NCBI GenBank assembly: GCA_964487555.1
Contig: CAZART010000025.1
Location: forward strand, 1 to 49,208
Source of the DNA: CAZART01 sp964487555
GTDB taxonomy: Bacteria; Bacteroidota; Rhodothermia; Rhodothermales; VXPQ01
Length of the DNA stretch: 49,208 bases
Direction of reading: 5' to 3'
How positions within the stretch are numbered: position 1 is the first letter of the stretch; each line of letters begins with the position of its first letter. The notes beneath the pieces were generated by a model, which did not search any database, had not been told where the DNA came from, and saw only the letters and a program-made list of their open reading frames with translations. Positions 33,472 through 42,659 of this stretch are shown here, in pieces. The position numbers and the translations under genes are program-made.

Positions 33472-34146
33472 CTACGGGTTCGGTTCGCCGGAATCGTCGC
33501 TTGAGTCAGGTATGGTTGCCGGGTCGTCGTTTGCGGCCGCGGGATCCACCAGCGTCGTCACGAACAGAGATGCACGATCGGGCGGCAAATTCTGTAAAAG
33601 TCGCGGCCGATCACGCGCTGATGCCTGCATATAGAGTTTTTCGACGACGTTCATATCGAGGTCTGCCAGGATTCCGGCGAGCTGCCGATCTTCTATTTTA
33701 CTCAGGGATTTACTCAATTCTGCCGCATCAGCATGCTGCGACTCAAGTTCCTCAAGCCGTCCGCTGAGCTCCTCAATCTTGGCCATAAGTGCGGCATTAT
33801 CTGTATCTAAGTTATTCATCACATTTAGGGTGCGTCGGAGCGAGTCCTCCAGCGGGACCTCGATCGTGGGGCCGGATGGAAGCGGCCGAGTCTGCAGCGA
33901 ATCGGACGAGTCCGAGGCGGCGGCATGCGTTGACGGGTCAAAGTGGATCGATTTCGCAGCGGGCTGCTTCATGCCTCGTTTGACGCTGTCTTCCGGTGTC
34001 ATCGGGAGCAGGCCCAGGCTGTCGAGGCGGATGCGTGTGCTGTCGACCACGGCCGGTGCAATCGTCGGCATGGCCAGGTAGATGCCGGCTGTACCCAAAA
34101 CGAAGGAGAGAACTCCGGCGACGGACATTATGATGACCTTCTTCAT
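33472..34146 (-). CDS. MotE-like flagellar protein (FliJ-adjacent, MgtE-N-like end)
   Basis: A 224-residue protein with an N-terminal membrane anchor (residues 4-26), a polar linker, a coiled coil (about 100-150, ALMAKIEELSGRLEELESQ) and a C-terminal helical domain LSKIEDRQLAGILADLDMNVVEKLYMQASARDRPRLLQNLPPDRA like MotE. In alphaproteobacteria MotE helps MotC/stator function; in other bacteria a similar gene lies between fliJ and fliK as here. It overlaps fliJ by four bases (ATGA) and ends 4 bases before fliK. Confidence 0.8.
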   Translation of the reverse strand: MKKVIIMSVAGVLSFVLGTAGIYLAMPTIAPAVVDSTRIRLDSLGLLPMTPEDSVKRGMKQPAAKSIHFDPSTHAAASDSSDSLQTRPLPSGPTIEVPLEDSLRRTLNVMNNLDTDNAALMAKIEELSGRLEELESQHADAAELSKSLSKIEDRQLAGILADLDMNVVEKLYMQASARDRPRLLQNLPPDRASLFVTTLVDPAAANDDPATIPDSSDDSGEPNP

Positions 34147-34598
34147 GATTCCGCTGCGCGTCTCTGTCTACGGTAGCTGGAGATGGCCTGCTCGTCGAGA
34201 AACTTCGTTTCAACGGATCTGTGCTCTTTCCAGAATTTGGCTTCTTCGTCTGCGCGAAGTTGCTTGAGCGCCTCTTCTGCCGCCTTCCTTTCCATAAGCC
34301 GAATTCGCGCTTCTTGCTCCTGCTCTTTGAGGCGCTCGAGCCTGCGAGAGGCGTCCTCGAGATGCTGTTGTGCCTGGCTGCGGAAGGCTTCGTGGCGCGA
34401 CAGGGCGTACTGCCCGGTCGCTCCGGTAGCTCGCGTCCGGACGATTTCGTCCAGCTCGCTCCGCACTTTCTCCACTTCCCTCTCTTGCCGCTGTAGACGG
34501 CCAAGTATGCTCGACAAATCCTGGCGAGCGCACTCGGTCTCGTGCATCCGCAATTTGAGGACGCTTGAGAGAGAGAACTGGAACTTCTTTCCGGACAT
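34143..34598 (-). CDS. fliJ: FliJ, flagellar export coiled-coil protein
   Basis: A 151-residue protein beginning KKFQFSLSSVLKLRMHETECARQDLS, the usual FliJ opening, then a long coiled coil rich in Glu, Arg and Gln through to the end. FliJ acts as the stalk of the FliHIJ ATPase and escorts export chaperones. It lies 87 bases after fliI. Confidence 0.9.
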   Translation of the reverse strand: MSGKKFQFSLSSVLKLRMHETECARQDLSSILGRLQRQEREVEKVRSELDEIVRTRATGATGQYALSRHEAFRSQAQQHLEDASRRLERLKEQEQEARIRLMERKAAEEALKQLRADEEAKFWKEHRSVETKFLDEQAISSYRRQRRAAES

Positions 34599-34685
34599 CG
34601 TCTGACTTGGCTCGCCTGAAGTAGGTTGGTAGATCGTATTGAATAGGTGAGCAAATCCCTGGCCAAACTACGGGTTCACCGAAAA

Positions 34686-36158
34686 TCAACCGTTAGCGCG
34701 CCTGGACGTGTATGATTCGCCGGGCCCGATCTGTCGATGGACCGGTTGTGGCGTTCCGGAGCGGCCGGTTTTTGCCCGGTTGGGGGAAGGATTTGCCGGC
34801 ACGTTCTGCTCGTCATGGCTGCCGGCAGACGTGGAAGACGGCAGGCTCTTCAGGATGGCGGCAAGGCGCGCCGCGGCATCCGGCTGCGTGGGCTCCTGGA
34901 CGGTCTGGCGCAGAAATGTCCGCAGCGGACCGATGGCCGCGATAGCGCGGTCGGTTTCGTCGTTGGAGCCGGCCTGATAGGCGCCCACTCGAATAAGATC
35001 TTCAGCATCGCGATACGTGGCCAACAGATTGCGGGCCTCCGCTGCCGTTTCGCGTTCCTCCGGCGTCGTAACCCGCGGCATAACGCGGCTTACAGAGTCG
35101 AGCACGTCGATCGCCGGGAAATGATTTGCATGTGCGAGCTTGCGCGAAAGCACGACGTGGCCGTCGAGAATGCCGCGTATAGCGTCGCCCACGGGCTCAT
35201 TCATATCATCCCCATCGACGAGCACGGTGAAAATGCCCGTGATGGTCCCGTGGGAGCCTGGGCCGGCGCGCTCGAGAAGGCGCGGTAATAGCGCGAAAAC
35301 ACTGGGGGTATATCCGCGGGTGGTAGGCGGCTCGCCGACGGCGAGACCGATTTCGCGCTGCGCCATGGCAACGCGCGTGACCGAATCCATCATCAAAAGG
35401 ACGTCTTTTCCCAGGTCGCGAAAATATTCAGCGATCGCGATCGTGACCGAAGCGCCTTTCACGCGGCTCATCGCGGCTTGATCACCCGTCACGGCGACCA
35501 CGACGGAGCGCTTCAGCCCCTCCTCTCCGAGGTTGTCGTGGATGAACTCTTGAACTTCCCGACCACGTTCGCCGATGAGACCGATGACGTTCACGTCGGC
35601 GCGCGCCTGGCGGGCGATCATTCCGAGAAGCGTGCTTTTTCCAACACCGGAACCCGAGAAGATGCCGATGCGCTGCCCTTTTCCCAGGGTCAGGAAGGCG
35701 TCCATTGCGCGAACGCCCGTAGGCATGGAGGTGTCGATCATTTGCCGACGCAGCGGCGGCGGCGGCTCGCTGTGGACCGGCTGCTCATCCGGCAGAATCA
35801 TCGATCCCTTGTCGTCAAGCGGCCGTCCGTTGGCATCGATCACACGTCCGAGTAAGGCCTCGCCGACGCGAACCGTCAGTGGGAGGGAGGAGCGCTGGAC
35901 GAGACATCCGGAGCGAAGGCCGTGCGTCTCCTCCAGCGGCATCAACACAGAGGTGTCACCGCGAACACCTACGACTTCGGCCTTGATGCGCCGGGCGTGG
36001 GGGGTGTCGTCCTCGAGAATGTAGCAGAGCTCGCCGACGGCGGCGTGAAGTTCCGTGGCCTCAACGAGCAGACCGACGACGGACTGCACCTTTCCGAAGC
36101 GCACGGATCGATGGTCGACGCTTTCGATTCGCTTCAGGCAGTGAGACAGAAGATCCAT
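34686..36158 (-). CDS. fliI: FliI, flagellum-specific export ATPase
   Basis: A 490-residue F1-beta-like ATPase. Walker A GSGVGKST is at 169-176, followed by GLIGERGREVQEFI, the Walker B region VLLMMDSVTRVAMAQREIGLAVGEPPTTRGYTPSVFALLPRLLERAG, and DGHVVLSRKLAHANHFPAIDVL. The last 60 residues are an unusual Pro/Ser/Arg-rich extension. It energises entry of export substrates. It starts 5 bases after the fliH stop. Confidence 0.97.
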   Translation of the reverse strand: MDLLSHCLKRIESVDHRSVRFGKVQSVVGLLVEATELHAAVGELCYILEDDTPHARRIKAEVVGVRGDTSVLMPLEETHGLRSGCLVQRSSLPLTVRVGEALLGRVIDANGRPLDDKGSMILPDEQPVHSEPPPPLRRQMIDTSMPTGVRAMDAFLTLGKGQRIGIFSGSGVGKSTLLGMIARQARADVNVIGLIGERGREVQEFIHDNLGEEGLKRSVVVAVTGDQAAMSRVKGASVTIAIAEYFRDLGKDVLLMMDSVTRVAMAQREIGLAVGEPPTTRGYTPSVFALLPRLLERAGPGSHGTITGIFTVLVDGDDMNEPVGDAIRGILDGHVVLSRKLAHANHFPAIDVLDSVSRVMPRVTTPEERETAAEARNLLATYRDAEDLIRVGAYQAGSNDETDRAIAAIGPLRTFLRQTVQEPTQPDAAARLAAILKSLPSSTSAGSHDEQNVPANPSPNRAKTGRSGTPQPVHRQIGPGESYTSRRANG

Positions 36159-36163
36159 GACGG

Positions 36164-37075
36164 CTAGTCGGTCGCTTCAGTGGAAGGGGAGGGGGAAGCC
36201 AGCTCGCGCTGCAGTTCGTCGATCAGTTCCGCCTCGATCCGCCGGGTGGCGGCGCGCGGCGATTGCACGACCCACTCGTTTTCTTGAAGATCAGGATTCG
36301 TCCGCCAGCGCAGCTTGCTGTGGATGGCGTTGAGTTGATCTTCGATACCGGCCTCCTGAATGCGGAGATAGCTGACAGGATGTACGATGATCTCCACGGC
36401 GACATCGGTAGCCATGCGTTCGACGGCATCGGCGACGACGCGCTCGCTGATCCGGCGCACGTCGTCCGGCAGGGGCGCGTCGAGCACGGTGCGTGAGAGG
36501 CGAAATGCCAGCTGGACCAGATGCGGCTCGTTACGCCGCAGGAAGTCCTTCCAGGATTGGTGCACGGCGTCGAGGTCCATAGCAAACTCGTGCTTGAGGT
36601 CGGCGACCTGCTGATCGAACTCCGCCTTCGCGGCGGCGTGGCCCTCCTCGCGGCCCTCTGCGAAGGCGCTTTCACGGGCCTCCTCGAGGCGCAATTTCCA
36701 GGCTGCTTCCTTCTCTTCGGCCGTCAGCTCGGCTACGTTCTCGGTGCTTTCGCTCGTCTTCGGTTTCGGACGATGCACAGGCTCGATGTGCCTGGTGCGC
36801 ACGTCCACAGAACGGCCCGACGACGCGGTCAATGCACGGCGTAGGAGCGGATGGGACTGCCAGATCGCCGTGGCTTCATCGGGTGCCGCGCCCATTTTCA
36901 CGTTACCGCTGGGAATCCGAAGCGCCGTGCCAAAGAGCGACTCGTCGGCGGACCGGGCGCCGCTCGCCTCGACCTTGTCTTTCTTGATTACGCCCTGCCG
37001 AATGCCGGCCATGTTTTTGAACTGGCTTAGGGGTGGATACTGCGTGGGGTGAGGATCAGACGAAGGCGTCTTCAC
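36164..37075 (-). CDS. fliH: FliH, export ATPase regulator
   Basis: A 303-residue protein. A variable N-terminus is followed by an Ala/Glu-rich helix with EARESAFAEGREEGHAAAKAEF (about 135-155), the typical GxxxG-like FliH stretch, and a C-terminal domain with VQLAFRLSRTVLDAPLPDDVRRISERVVADAVERM and VEIIVHPVSYLRI, typical of the FliH/YscL/V-ATPase E-subunit family. It overlaps the end of fliG by 20 bases. Confidence 0.92.
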   Translation of the reverse strand: MKTPSSDPHPTQYPPLSQFKNMAGIRQGVIKKDKVEASGARSADESLFGTALRIPSGNVKMGAAPDEATAIWQSHPLLRRALTASSGRSVDVRTRHIEPVHRPKPKTSESTENVAELTAEEKEAAWKLRLEEARESAFAEGREEGHAAAKAEFDQQVADLKHEFAMDLDAVHQSWKDFLRRNEPHLVQLAFRLSRTVLDAPLPDDVRRISERVVADAVERMATDVAVEIIVHPVSYLRIQEAGIEDQLNAIHSKLRWRTNPDLQENEWVVQSPRAATRRIEAELIDELQRELASPSPSTEATD

Positions 37076-38114
37076 TCGTCCGCGTCAGCACGATCTCTTC
37101 TTGCTCTTCGAGCTGCTGCGCCGTTTCGACGATGCGGCGCTGCGCTTCGTCCACGTCACTGACGCGCGAGGGGCCGAGCAACTCCACTTCCTCCTGAATC
37201 ATTTCGGCGGCACGCTCCGATACGTTGCGTAGAAGCTTGTCTTTGAGCTCCGGCGACGCGGCCTTCAGCGAAAGCGCGAGATCTTTTTGGTCGACCTCGA
37301 TGAGGATGCGCTGCATGTCGCGATCGCTGATGTGCACGAGGTCGTCGAAGACAAACATGAGCGCCTTGATCTGCAAGGCCAATTCCGGGTCGCGGCTGCG
37401 GATGGCCTCCATGATGGAGCGTTCCGCCTGCCGCGTCGTGCTGTTGAGGATGGTCGCCACGGCTTCGACGCCGCCGGTAGCACTGAGCTCGGTGCCGATT
37501 ACGGAGCCGATCTGCTGGCGGATGACGTCCTCGATGTCGCGGAGCAGCTCGGGCGACGTCTTACCCATCGTTCCGAGGCGGTACATGATTTCGTGCTGAT
37601 GATCGTTGTCGAGCGTGCCGATGATGTCGGCGGCCTTGCGAGGATTCAGGTGAGCGAGAATGAGTGCGGCCGTCTGAGGATGCTCATTCTGCAAGAAGTT
37701 CGTGAGTTGGCTCGTTTCGACCGTCTGGAGAAGGTGGAAGGCCGACACTTCCATGGCCGCTTCGACGCGCATCATGATTTCTTCAGCGCGCCGCCCGCCG
37801 AGGGCGGCCTGCAGCGCGTCGCGAGCAAACGAAACGCCGCCCTGCGCCATGTAGTCGTGGGCCATGGTGAGGTCGCGATACTCGACGAGTACCGCCTCGA
37901 TGACGTCACTGGAGATGTTGCGAAGCCGGGCGATTTCGATGGTGATCTTCTCGACCTCGTCATCCCGCATCGTCTTCAGCACGTTACTCGCCGCATCCGG
38001 GCCGAGCGTCACAAGCAGAACGGCGGCCTTCTGCGCGCCGGTCATGTTGTTCGGCGTCAGGTCGCGGATAAACGCTGCCTGTGCCAGTTTTGCCGCTGCC
38101 GAATCTCGTGTCAT
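37056..38114 (-). CDS. fliG: FliG, motor switch protein
   Basis: A 352-residue protein of standard length. The N-terminal domain begins LTPNNMTGAQKAAVLLVTLGPDAASNVLKTM; the middle has FLQNEHPQTAALILAHLNPRKAADIIGTL with the conserved EHPQ motif; the C-terminal torque domain has MFVFDDLVHISDRDMQRILIEVDQKDLALSLKAA and LSERAAEMIQEEVELLGP. It connects the MS ring to FliM and MotA. It is 76 bases after fliF. Confidence 0.97.
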   Translation of the reverse strand: MTRDSAAAKLAQAAFIRDLTPNNMTGAQKAAVLLVTLGPDAASNVLKTMRDDEVEKITIEIARLRNISSDVIEAVLVEYRDLTMAHDYMAQGGVSFARDALQAALGGRRAEEIMMRVEAAMEVSAFHLLQTVETSQLTNFLQNEHPQTAALILAHLNPRKAADIIGTLDNDHQHEIMYRLGTMGKTSPELLRDIEDVIRQQIGSVIGTELSATGGVEAVATILNSTTRQAERSIMEAIRSRDPELALQIKALMFVFDDLVHISDRDMQRILIEVDQKDLALSLKAASPELKDKLLRNVSERAAEMIQEEVELLGPSRVSDVDEAQRRIVETAQQLEEQEEIVLTRTSEDAFV

Positions 38115-38190
38115 GATGAACTAATTTCCGAACCGTTAAGAGTGCCCGTGCGCCGAGCCGCCGCTCCATCTACTGCCGATGCTATTACGG

Positions 38191-39780
38191 TCACGCGCGG
38201 GAATCTTCGGCCATCCAGCTGCGCAGGAGCTCAGCGGTGCCGTCGGGTTGCTTGGTTACTTCGTCCTTGATCTCCTCGAACATCAGGTGCTTCGCTTTCA
38301 ATCGAGCTTTGGCCTCCGGAGACAGTTTGCTCGTATAGAAATCGTCGACGGCGACGTCGATCTCTTCCTCTTCTTCATCGTCATGCGCGACGAGCTGGTT
38401 TACCTTACCGCCACGCTGCTGCGCGCCCTTCTGCAGGCCTTTCGAATTCACGGGGCCGCTCAGGTAGACCGGCGATTCGTCGGCTACGCCCATCTTCCGG
38501 GTGGCCGAACGGAGGAGGAACAGCGCAGCAAGCAGGGCCAGGGCCATAAGTCCGTAACGCATGTAGACTTGCATTTGCTGATTGTCCTGCTGTTCACGCA
38601 GCTCGGACGCAATGCGATCGTCGACGCTGGTGTCGAAACTGGTCTGATGGATGGCAAACCGGTCGCCACGGTCCGGCTGAAACCCGACCGCGTTCTTCAC
38701 GAGCGACTCGATCTCGGTGAGATCATTCTCGGCGTACGCCACGGCCTGCACGTCGCCACCTTCCTCGACGGCGCGTTTCGCGTTCAAGATGACCGAGACG
38801 GTGAGGTAAGAAATCTGGCCCGTACCGGATTCCGATCGCTGCATCGTGCGACTGAGCTCGTAGTTCCGGATGGATGAATTGGCATTTTCCTCCCCCGCCA
38901 TCTGATCCATTTTCTCTTCGGCGATGATGGTGGCACTTTCAGGGTCGATGAGGTTGCTTTCGGAGATGGTACGGCTGAAATCGACGGTCGCCGAGACACG
39001 GACGATGGCGTTGCCCGGCCCGACAATCTGGTCGAGCATGGACTGGCCCTTCTTCGTGAGGTTCTCCTCGACGGCGTTCTGGTATCGTAGCTGCGTCGAG
39101 GTGACGAGGGCATTTTCGTCGCCGGAATTGGCATTGGAGAGAAGATTGCCGCGCGTATCGAGTACGGTAACGTCGGAGGAGGAGAGATTCTCGACGGCCC
39201 CGGCTACAAGCTGGGTAATGCCTTCGATCTGCTCCGGCGAAAGGCGACCACTACCGAGCTTGAGCACGACCGACGCGCTGGGCTCCGCCTGCGTTTCGCG
39301 GAATGGGCTTCGCTCGGGCATGACGAGGTGAACTCGTGCGACGTCGACCTGGCGAACATTGGTGATCGTGCGGGCGAGCTCACCCTCGAGGGCGCGCTTC
39401 AAATTCAATTTCTGCATGAAGTCGGTCATGCCGAGCGTTCCGCGATCGAACAATTCGTAGCCGACAGGGCCTTCCGACACGAGGCCTTCTCCGGCGAAGC
39501 GAAGACGAAGCTCGTATACATTCTCGCGCGGCACGTAAATCGCCGCGCCACCGTTTTTGATTTCGTATTTGGTGCCCTCCGCCTGCAAGGCTTCCACGAC
39601 CTTGTTGGCGTCACCTGCTTCCAGATTTCCGAAGAGCAGGGCGTAATCGGGCTGGCCGGCCCAGAACGCGATTCCCGAGAATACGCCGACCCCTCCCACG
39701 ACGACCATCGCAATGGCCATCTTCTGGCCGAGGGTCATTCGGCGGAGAAACTGCTGAACGTTTTGAAAGAAGGGATTCAT
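38191..39780 (-). CDS. fliF: FliF, MS-ring protein
   Basis: A 529-residue protein with membrane helices at about 19-40 and 435-455. Ring-building motifs include VVEALQAEGTKYEIKNGGAAIYVPRENVYELRLRFAGEG, RALEGELARTITNVRQVDVARVHLVMPERSPF and PGNAIVRVSATVDFSRT. The acidic C-terminus ending AELLRSWMAEDSRA is the FliG-binding helix. It forms the MS ring around the export gate. Confidence 0.97.
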   Translation of the reverse strand: MNPFFQNVQQFLRRMTLGQKMAIAMVVVGGVGVFSGIAFWAGQPDYALLFGNLEAGDANKVVEALQAEGTKYEIKNGGAAIYVPRENVYELRLRFAGEGLVSEGPVGYELFDRGTLGMTDFMQKLNLKRALEGELARTITNVRQVDVARVHLVMPERSPFRETQAEPSASVVLKLGSGRLSPEQIEGITQLVAGAVENLSSSDVTVLDTRGNLLSNANSGDENALVTSTQLRYQNAVEENLTKKGQSMLDQIVGPGNAIVRVSATVDFSRTISESNLIDPESATIIAEEKMDQMAGEENANSSIRNYELSRTMQRSESGTGQISYLTVSVILNAKRAVEEGGDVQAVAYAENDLTEIESLVKNAVGFQPDRGDRFAIHQTSFDTSVDDRIASELREQQDNQQMQVYMRYGLMALALLAALFLLRSATRKMGVADESPVYLSGPVNSKGLQKGAQQRGGKVNQLVAHDDEEEEEIDVAVDDFYTSKLSPEAKARLKAKHLMFEEIKDEVTKQPDGTAELLRSWMAEDSRA

Positions 39781-39895
39781 CGATTACGTAACGGAAGCAG
39801 GGGGGTGGATGCGTCGTCGTTCGCCGCGGCGGAGCGTGATCGGGTCGCGGTTTTCTTGGGCGCCGGCTTCGTGGCTTGCCGGCATGCGCCGGAGA

Positions 39896-40198
39896 CTAGA
39901 CCTGCATGCGCATGAGTTCCTGGTACGTGTCGAGCATGCGATTGCGGACCTCGGTCATAAGTTGGAATGAAAGCTTGGCCTCGTTCATCGCGATCATCAC
40001 CTCGTGGAGGTTTTCCTGCTCGCCGGCAACGAAAGCTTCGATCTGGCCGTCAGCGGCCTTTTGGGCACCGTCTACTTTATTGATGGCGTTCTCAAGCGCG
40101 TCGCCGAACCCCGGCTTGTCGACCTCGCGGGGCGTAGGCAGGGCCAGGCCCTCGTCCAAGGCGGTCTGACGCAGGCGCTGAAGTTGGGAGATATTCAT
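39896..40198 (-). CDS. fliE: FliE, MS-ring to rod adaptor
   Basis: A 100-residue protein with GFGDALENAINKVDGAQKAADGQIEAFVAGEQENLHEVMIAMNEAKLSFQLMTEVRNRMLDTYQELMRMQV, matching the family from residue 30 to the end. It links FliF to the rod and is an early export substrate. It is 33 bases after the 96-residue gene and 115 bases before fliF. Confidence 0.95.
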   Translation of the reverse strand: MNISQLQRLRQTALDEGLALPTPREVDKPGFGDALENAINKVDGAQKAADGQIEAFVAGEQENLHEVMIAMNEAKLSFQLMTEVRNRMLDTYQELMRMQV

Positions 40199-40231
40199 GC
40201 CGATCGGTTCCGGTCTGGTTACAAAGCTGCG

Positions 40232-40522
40232 CTAGCCTCGGAGGTCAAGGCGCCGGCCTACGGCGTTAGGGTTCATGGTCTCGGCTTTACGGCCGGGTCC
40301 GTAGAGGCGAAGTTTCATCTGCTCCGACTCAGGAAAGAAGTCGTGGATCATCCGCGACTCGGCTTCCGAAAGATCGGCGCCGAGGGGCGGCGCCTTCGGT
40401 GGCGACGACGCGCCGCCCTCCTGTGCCGGACCGCTTTTCTTCGCGGCTCCCGTCTCCGTCAGCTGCTCAAGCTGCTGGTAGAGACTGATCCGGCCGTTGT
40501 ATCCTGTGATTCCGTAACTCAT
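40232..40522 (-). CDS. Unrecognised 96-residue protein between flgC and fliE
   Basis: I do not recognise a family. The N-terminal half (GYNGRISLYQQLEQLTETG then a Ser/Pro/Gly-rich piece) looks flexible; the second half DLSEAESRMIHDFFPESEQMKLRLYGPGR looks folded and helical. It is 31 bases after flgC and 33 bases before fliE, in a tight rod-gene cluster, so a role in rod assembly or export is likely by context only. There is no signal peptide or membrane helix. Confidence 0.78.
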   Translation of the reverse strand: MSYGITGYNGRISLYQQLEQLTETGAAKKSGPAQEGGASSPPKAPPLGADLSEAESRMIHDFFPESEQMKLRLYGPGRKAETMNPNAVGRRLDLRG

Positions 40523-40553
40523 AATTGGGGTCGTGTGGTGGTGCGATGCTCGG

Positions 40554-41051
40554 TTAGATCTCGAGCGTACGTTTGATCATTTCTTTGGCGGATTGCACGG
40601 CCGAGAGATTCGCCTCGTAGACGCGGTTCGCAGAAATCATGCGAGCCATCTCGTCGACGACGTTGACGTCGGGATAGATGACGTACCCGTTCTCGTCGGC
40701 GTGGGGGTGTGTAGGGTCGTATTCCATGCGAGTGCGGACGTCCTCCTGCACCTCCGTCGTAGGCCCGAGTTCGATGTCGGGAAGCTCTCTGTGCAGGGAA
40801 GATCCGTCAAGATGCCGCGGGTCGCTCGTCATGATATCGCTTCGCATCTCGTTGAGAATGTTGGCGAAGCTCGAATAGCGTTCGTCGGTAGCGGTGTGCA
40901 CGGCACGCTTGATCGCATACGGGGTACCGTTCTCCGTACGGGTGGTCTGGGCGTTCGCAATGTTTTCTGAGGCCGCCGCCATCGCGATACGTTGCGCTTC
41001 CAGGCCGCGGGCGGCGGTGCGAAAGACGCTGAAGTGGCGATTCTCTAACAT
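40554..41051 (-). CDS. flgC: FlgC, proximal rod protein
   Basis: A 165-residue rod protein, slightly longer than usual. N-terminus FRTAARGLEAQRIAMAAASENIANAQTTRTENGTPYAIKR and C-terminus HPHADENGYVIYPDVNVVDEMARMISANRVYEANLSAVQSAKEMIKRTLEI are family hallmarks. It follows flgB by 41 bases. Confidence 0.96.
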   Translation of the reverse strand: MLENRHFSVFRTAARGLEAQRIAMAAASENIANAQTTRTENGTPYAIKRAVHTATDERYSSFANILNEMRSDIMTSDPRHLDGSSLHRELPDIELGPTTEVQEDVRTRMEYDPTHPHADENGYVIYPDVNVVDEMARMISANRVYEANLSAVQSAKEMIKRTLEI

Positions 41052-41092
41052 GAGGATGACGAGGAAGGTGGATGGGTAGGGGGTATGGACGC

Positions 41093-41458
41093 TTAACCGG
41101 AGTGACCGATGATGCCCATCCGTAGCGTGTCGAAATGCTCGCGGAGGGCGCGTGTGGCCAACTGCGTGCGCATCTGCGTATCGGCCATGTCCATCAGCTC
41201 ATCTTCAAGAATGGGCGCATCGTCGCCTACCTCCATGGTCGGCCGAACACGCGCCGCGGCGCCGTCGAGTTCAAGCGCGCTCCGTTTCTCCTGCAGCGTC
41301 TCTTCGAACTTGACGTGCATCCGCTTGTAACCCGGCGTGTCGATATTCGCCAGATTGCTCGTCGCAGTCTGTGCTCGCCACGTATACGCCTGCATGGCAT
41401 TGGCGAGAAGCTTGAGTTTGTTGGTGACCATGTCGATCGCGGTCCTAAAGTGAGGCAT
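41093..41458 (-). CDS. flgB: FlgB, proximal rod protein
   Basis: A 121-residue rod protein. I start it at the ATG at 41458 (MPHFRTAIDMVTNKLKLLANAM); an in-frame GTG at 41500 would add 14 residues but would lie inside the promoter. Conserved elements are TSNLANIDTPGYKRMHVKFEETL and LMDMADTQMRTQLATRALREHFDTLRMGI. It leads the flgB-flgE operon. Confidence 0.95.
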   Translation of the reverse strand: MPHFRTAIDMVTNKLKLLANAMQAYTWRAQTATSNLANIDTPGYKRMHVKFEETLQEKRSALELDGAAARVRPTMEVGDDAPILEDELMDMADTQMRTQLATRALREHFDTLRMGIIGHSG

Positions 41459-41484
41459 TGCATTTTCTTCACGCTCAACCGTAA

Positions 41485-41499
41485 ACAACCATTGTGCCA
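41485..41499 (-). promoter_or_regulatory. Candidate sigma-54 promoter for the flgB operon
   Basis: TGGCAC-N5-TTGT on the minus strand: the -24 element is perfect, and the -12 differs only in its last base (T for C). A start near 41473 gives a leader of about 15 bases with GAAGAA as ribosome site, which supports the ATG at 41458. Confidence 0.65.
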
Positions 41500-41500
41500 C

Positions 41501-41815
41501 GGCGCTTCAGAAGGGAGTGTCCCTCGGCTAAGCCGCGATCGCGGGCTTATTTAGAGAGATAGGTGCGCCGGACTCTGGAACGGACGGGCGTCTAGTGGCC
41601 GGTAAAAAACGCGGTGCGGGGAAAGAATTGCCGACGCAGGCCCCTTGTAAACGGCCCTATCATCGAGGCCGTGCACGTTTGGGCGTGGCATGCGATTTGA
41701 CCATTCGCTCACGATCCCGACCGGTACCGTCGGGTCATTCCTCCTATCGGAGATTACGCGCGGGCCGCCCCGCCGATATCGATAGTTACAGACCCACGTT
41801 ATCAATCCACGCTCC
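41501..41815. other. Divergent regulatory region between flgB and the histidine kinase
   Basis: No gene is seen. It holds an imperfect dyad at 41529-41551 (AAGCC-GCGAT against ATCGC-GGGCTT) 30-50 bases upstream of the flgB promoter, a possible activator site, and on the plus strand TGGCAT-N5-TTGA at 41686-41700, a weak sigma-54-like element pointing at the kinase gene. Confidence 0.4.
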
Positions 41816-42490
41816 GTGAACGACGCACATGATCCCGAAGCGGTGGCCCAACTCGCGCAGGTCCTGGCCCACAGACTTCGGGGTCTCGTCGCGAGCATCG
41901 AAGGGTTCACCGATCTGCTTACCGACACGCTAGCGACGCGTGATCAGCGTGAGCTTGCCCTGAAGATCTTAGAGGGCACGGCTCGCATCGAAAGTGTGCT
42001 TGCAGATCTGCAGCTCTACGGAGAACCGTTGGAACCGGTCATGCTCCCCGTCCGCGTCGAAGAGGTGCTGTCGGAGCTCCTCACGCCGCTTTCCTGCGGA
42101 GACCGCGCCCGTGTGACGACGTTGGTACAATCCGACCTGGGCCGCCGCATGTTGCATGCAGATCCGTTCCTCCTACGGCAGGCCTTACTCATCCTGGTGC
42201 AAAATGCGCTGGACGCCACGCGAAGGGGCGGCGCCGTTGAGCTGCACGCTCGGGTGACGGACGACGACGAGCGCATTGAATTCTCCCTCTGGAACGACGG
42301 CGTGATCGGCGTAGAACATGCCGAGCATCTCGTCTTTGCCCCCTTCTACACCACGAAAGCCCATAACCTCGGGGTCGGCCTCACGATGGCCCGCCGCATC
42401 GCTTACCTCCATGATGGTTCGCTCGAGTTAACGGTGAACGCCGTCGAGGATGGCGTTCAATTTTCGCTGTTTCTGCCCATCGAGACCTAA
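41816..42490 (+). CDS. Soluble sensor histidine kinase, FlrB/FleS/FlgS-like
   Basis: A 224-residue kinase from a GTG start. There is no membrane helix and no sensor domain. The H-box is LAHRLRGLVASIEGF with H19, where Arg replaces the usual Glu/Asp after His. The ATPase domain has the N-box ILVQNALDATRRGG (N130), WNDGVIG and FAPFYTTKAHNLGVGLTMARRIA. Its gene is 169 bases before the sigma-54 activator and divergent from flgB, so it probably phosphorylates that regulator in response to a cytoplasmic cue such as basal-body assembly. That cue is inference from other flagellar systems. Confidence 0.88.
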   Translation: MNDAHDPEAVAQLAQVLAHRLRGLVASIEGFTDLLTDTLATRDQRELALKILEGTARIESVLADLQLYGEPLEPVMLPVRVEEVLSELLTPLSCGDRARVTTLVQSDLGRRMLHADPFLLRQALLILVQNALDATRRGGAVELHARVTDDDERIEFSLWNDGVIGVEHAEHLVFAPFYTTKAHNLGVGLTMARRIAYLHDGSLELTVNAVEDGVQFSLFLPIET

Positions 42491-42659
42491 CATGTTCCGG
42501 GTTCAACGGCGGCTAAACGTCATCGTAGGCGCTCTGGACAGCTCAACTCGGTGACTCCCCGGAGTTGGATTTCTCCGAGAATGCTCTTATTTAATGCGTA
42601 GGGAGAGTATCTTCTTAGGGCGCCTCCCCCCACCATCTCCGAAGTATCTTATCTGATTC

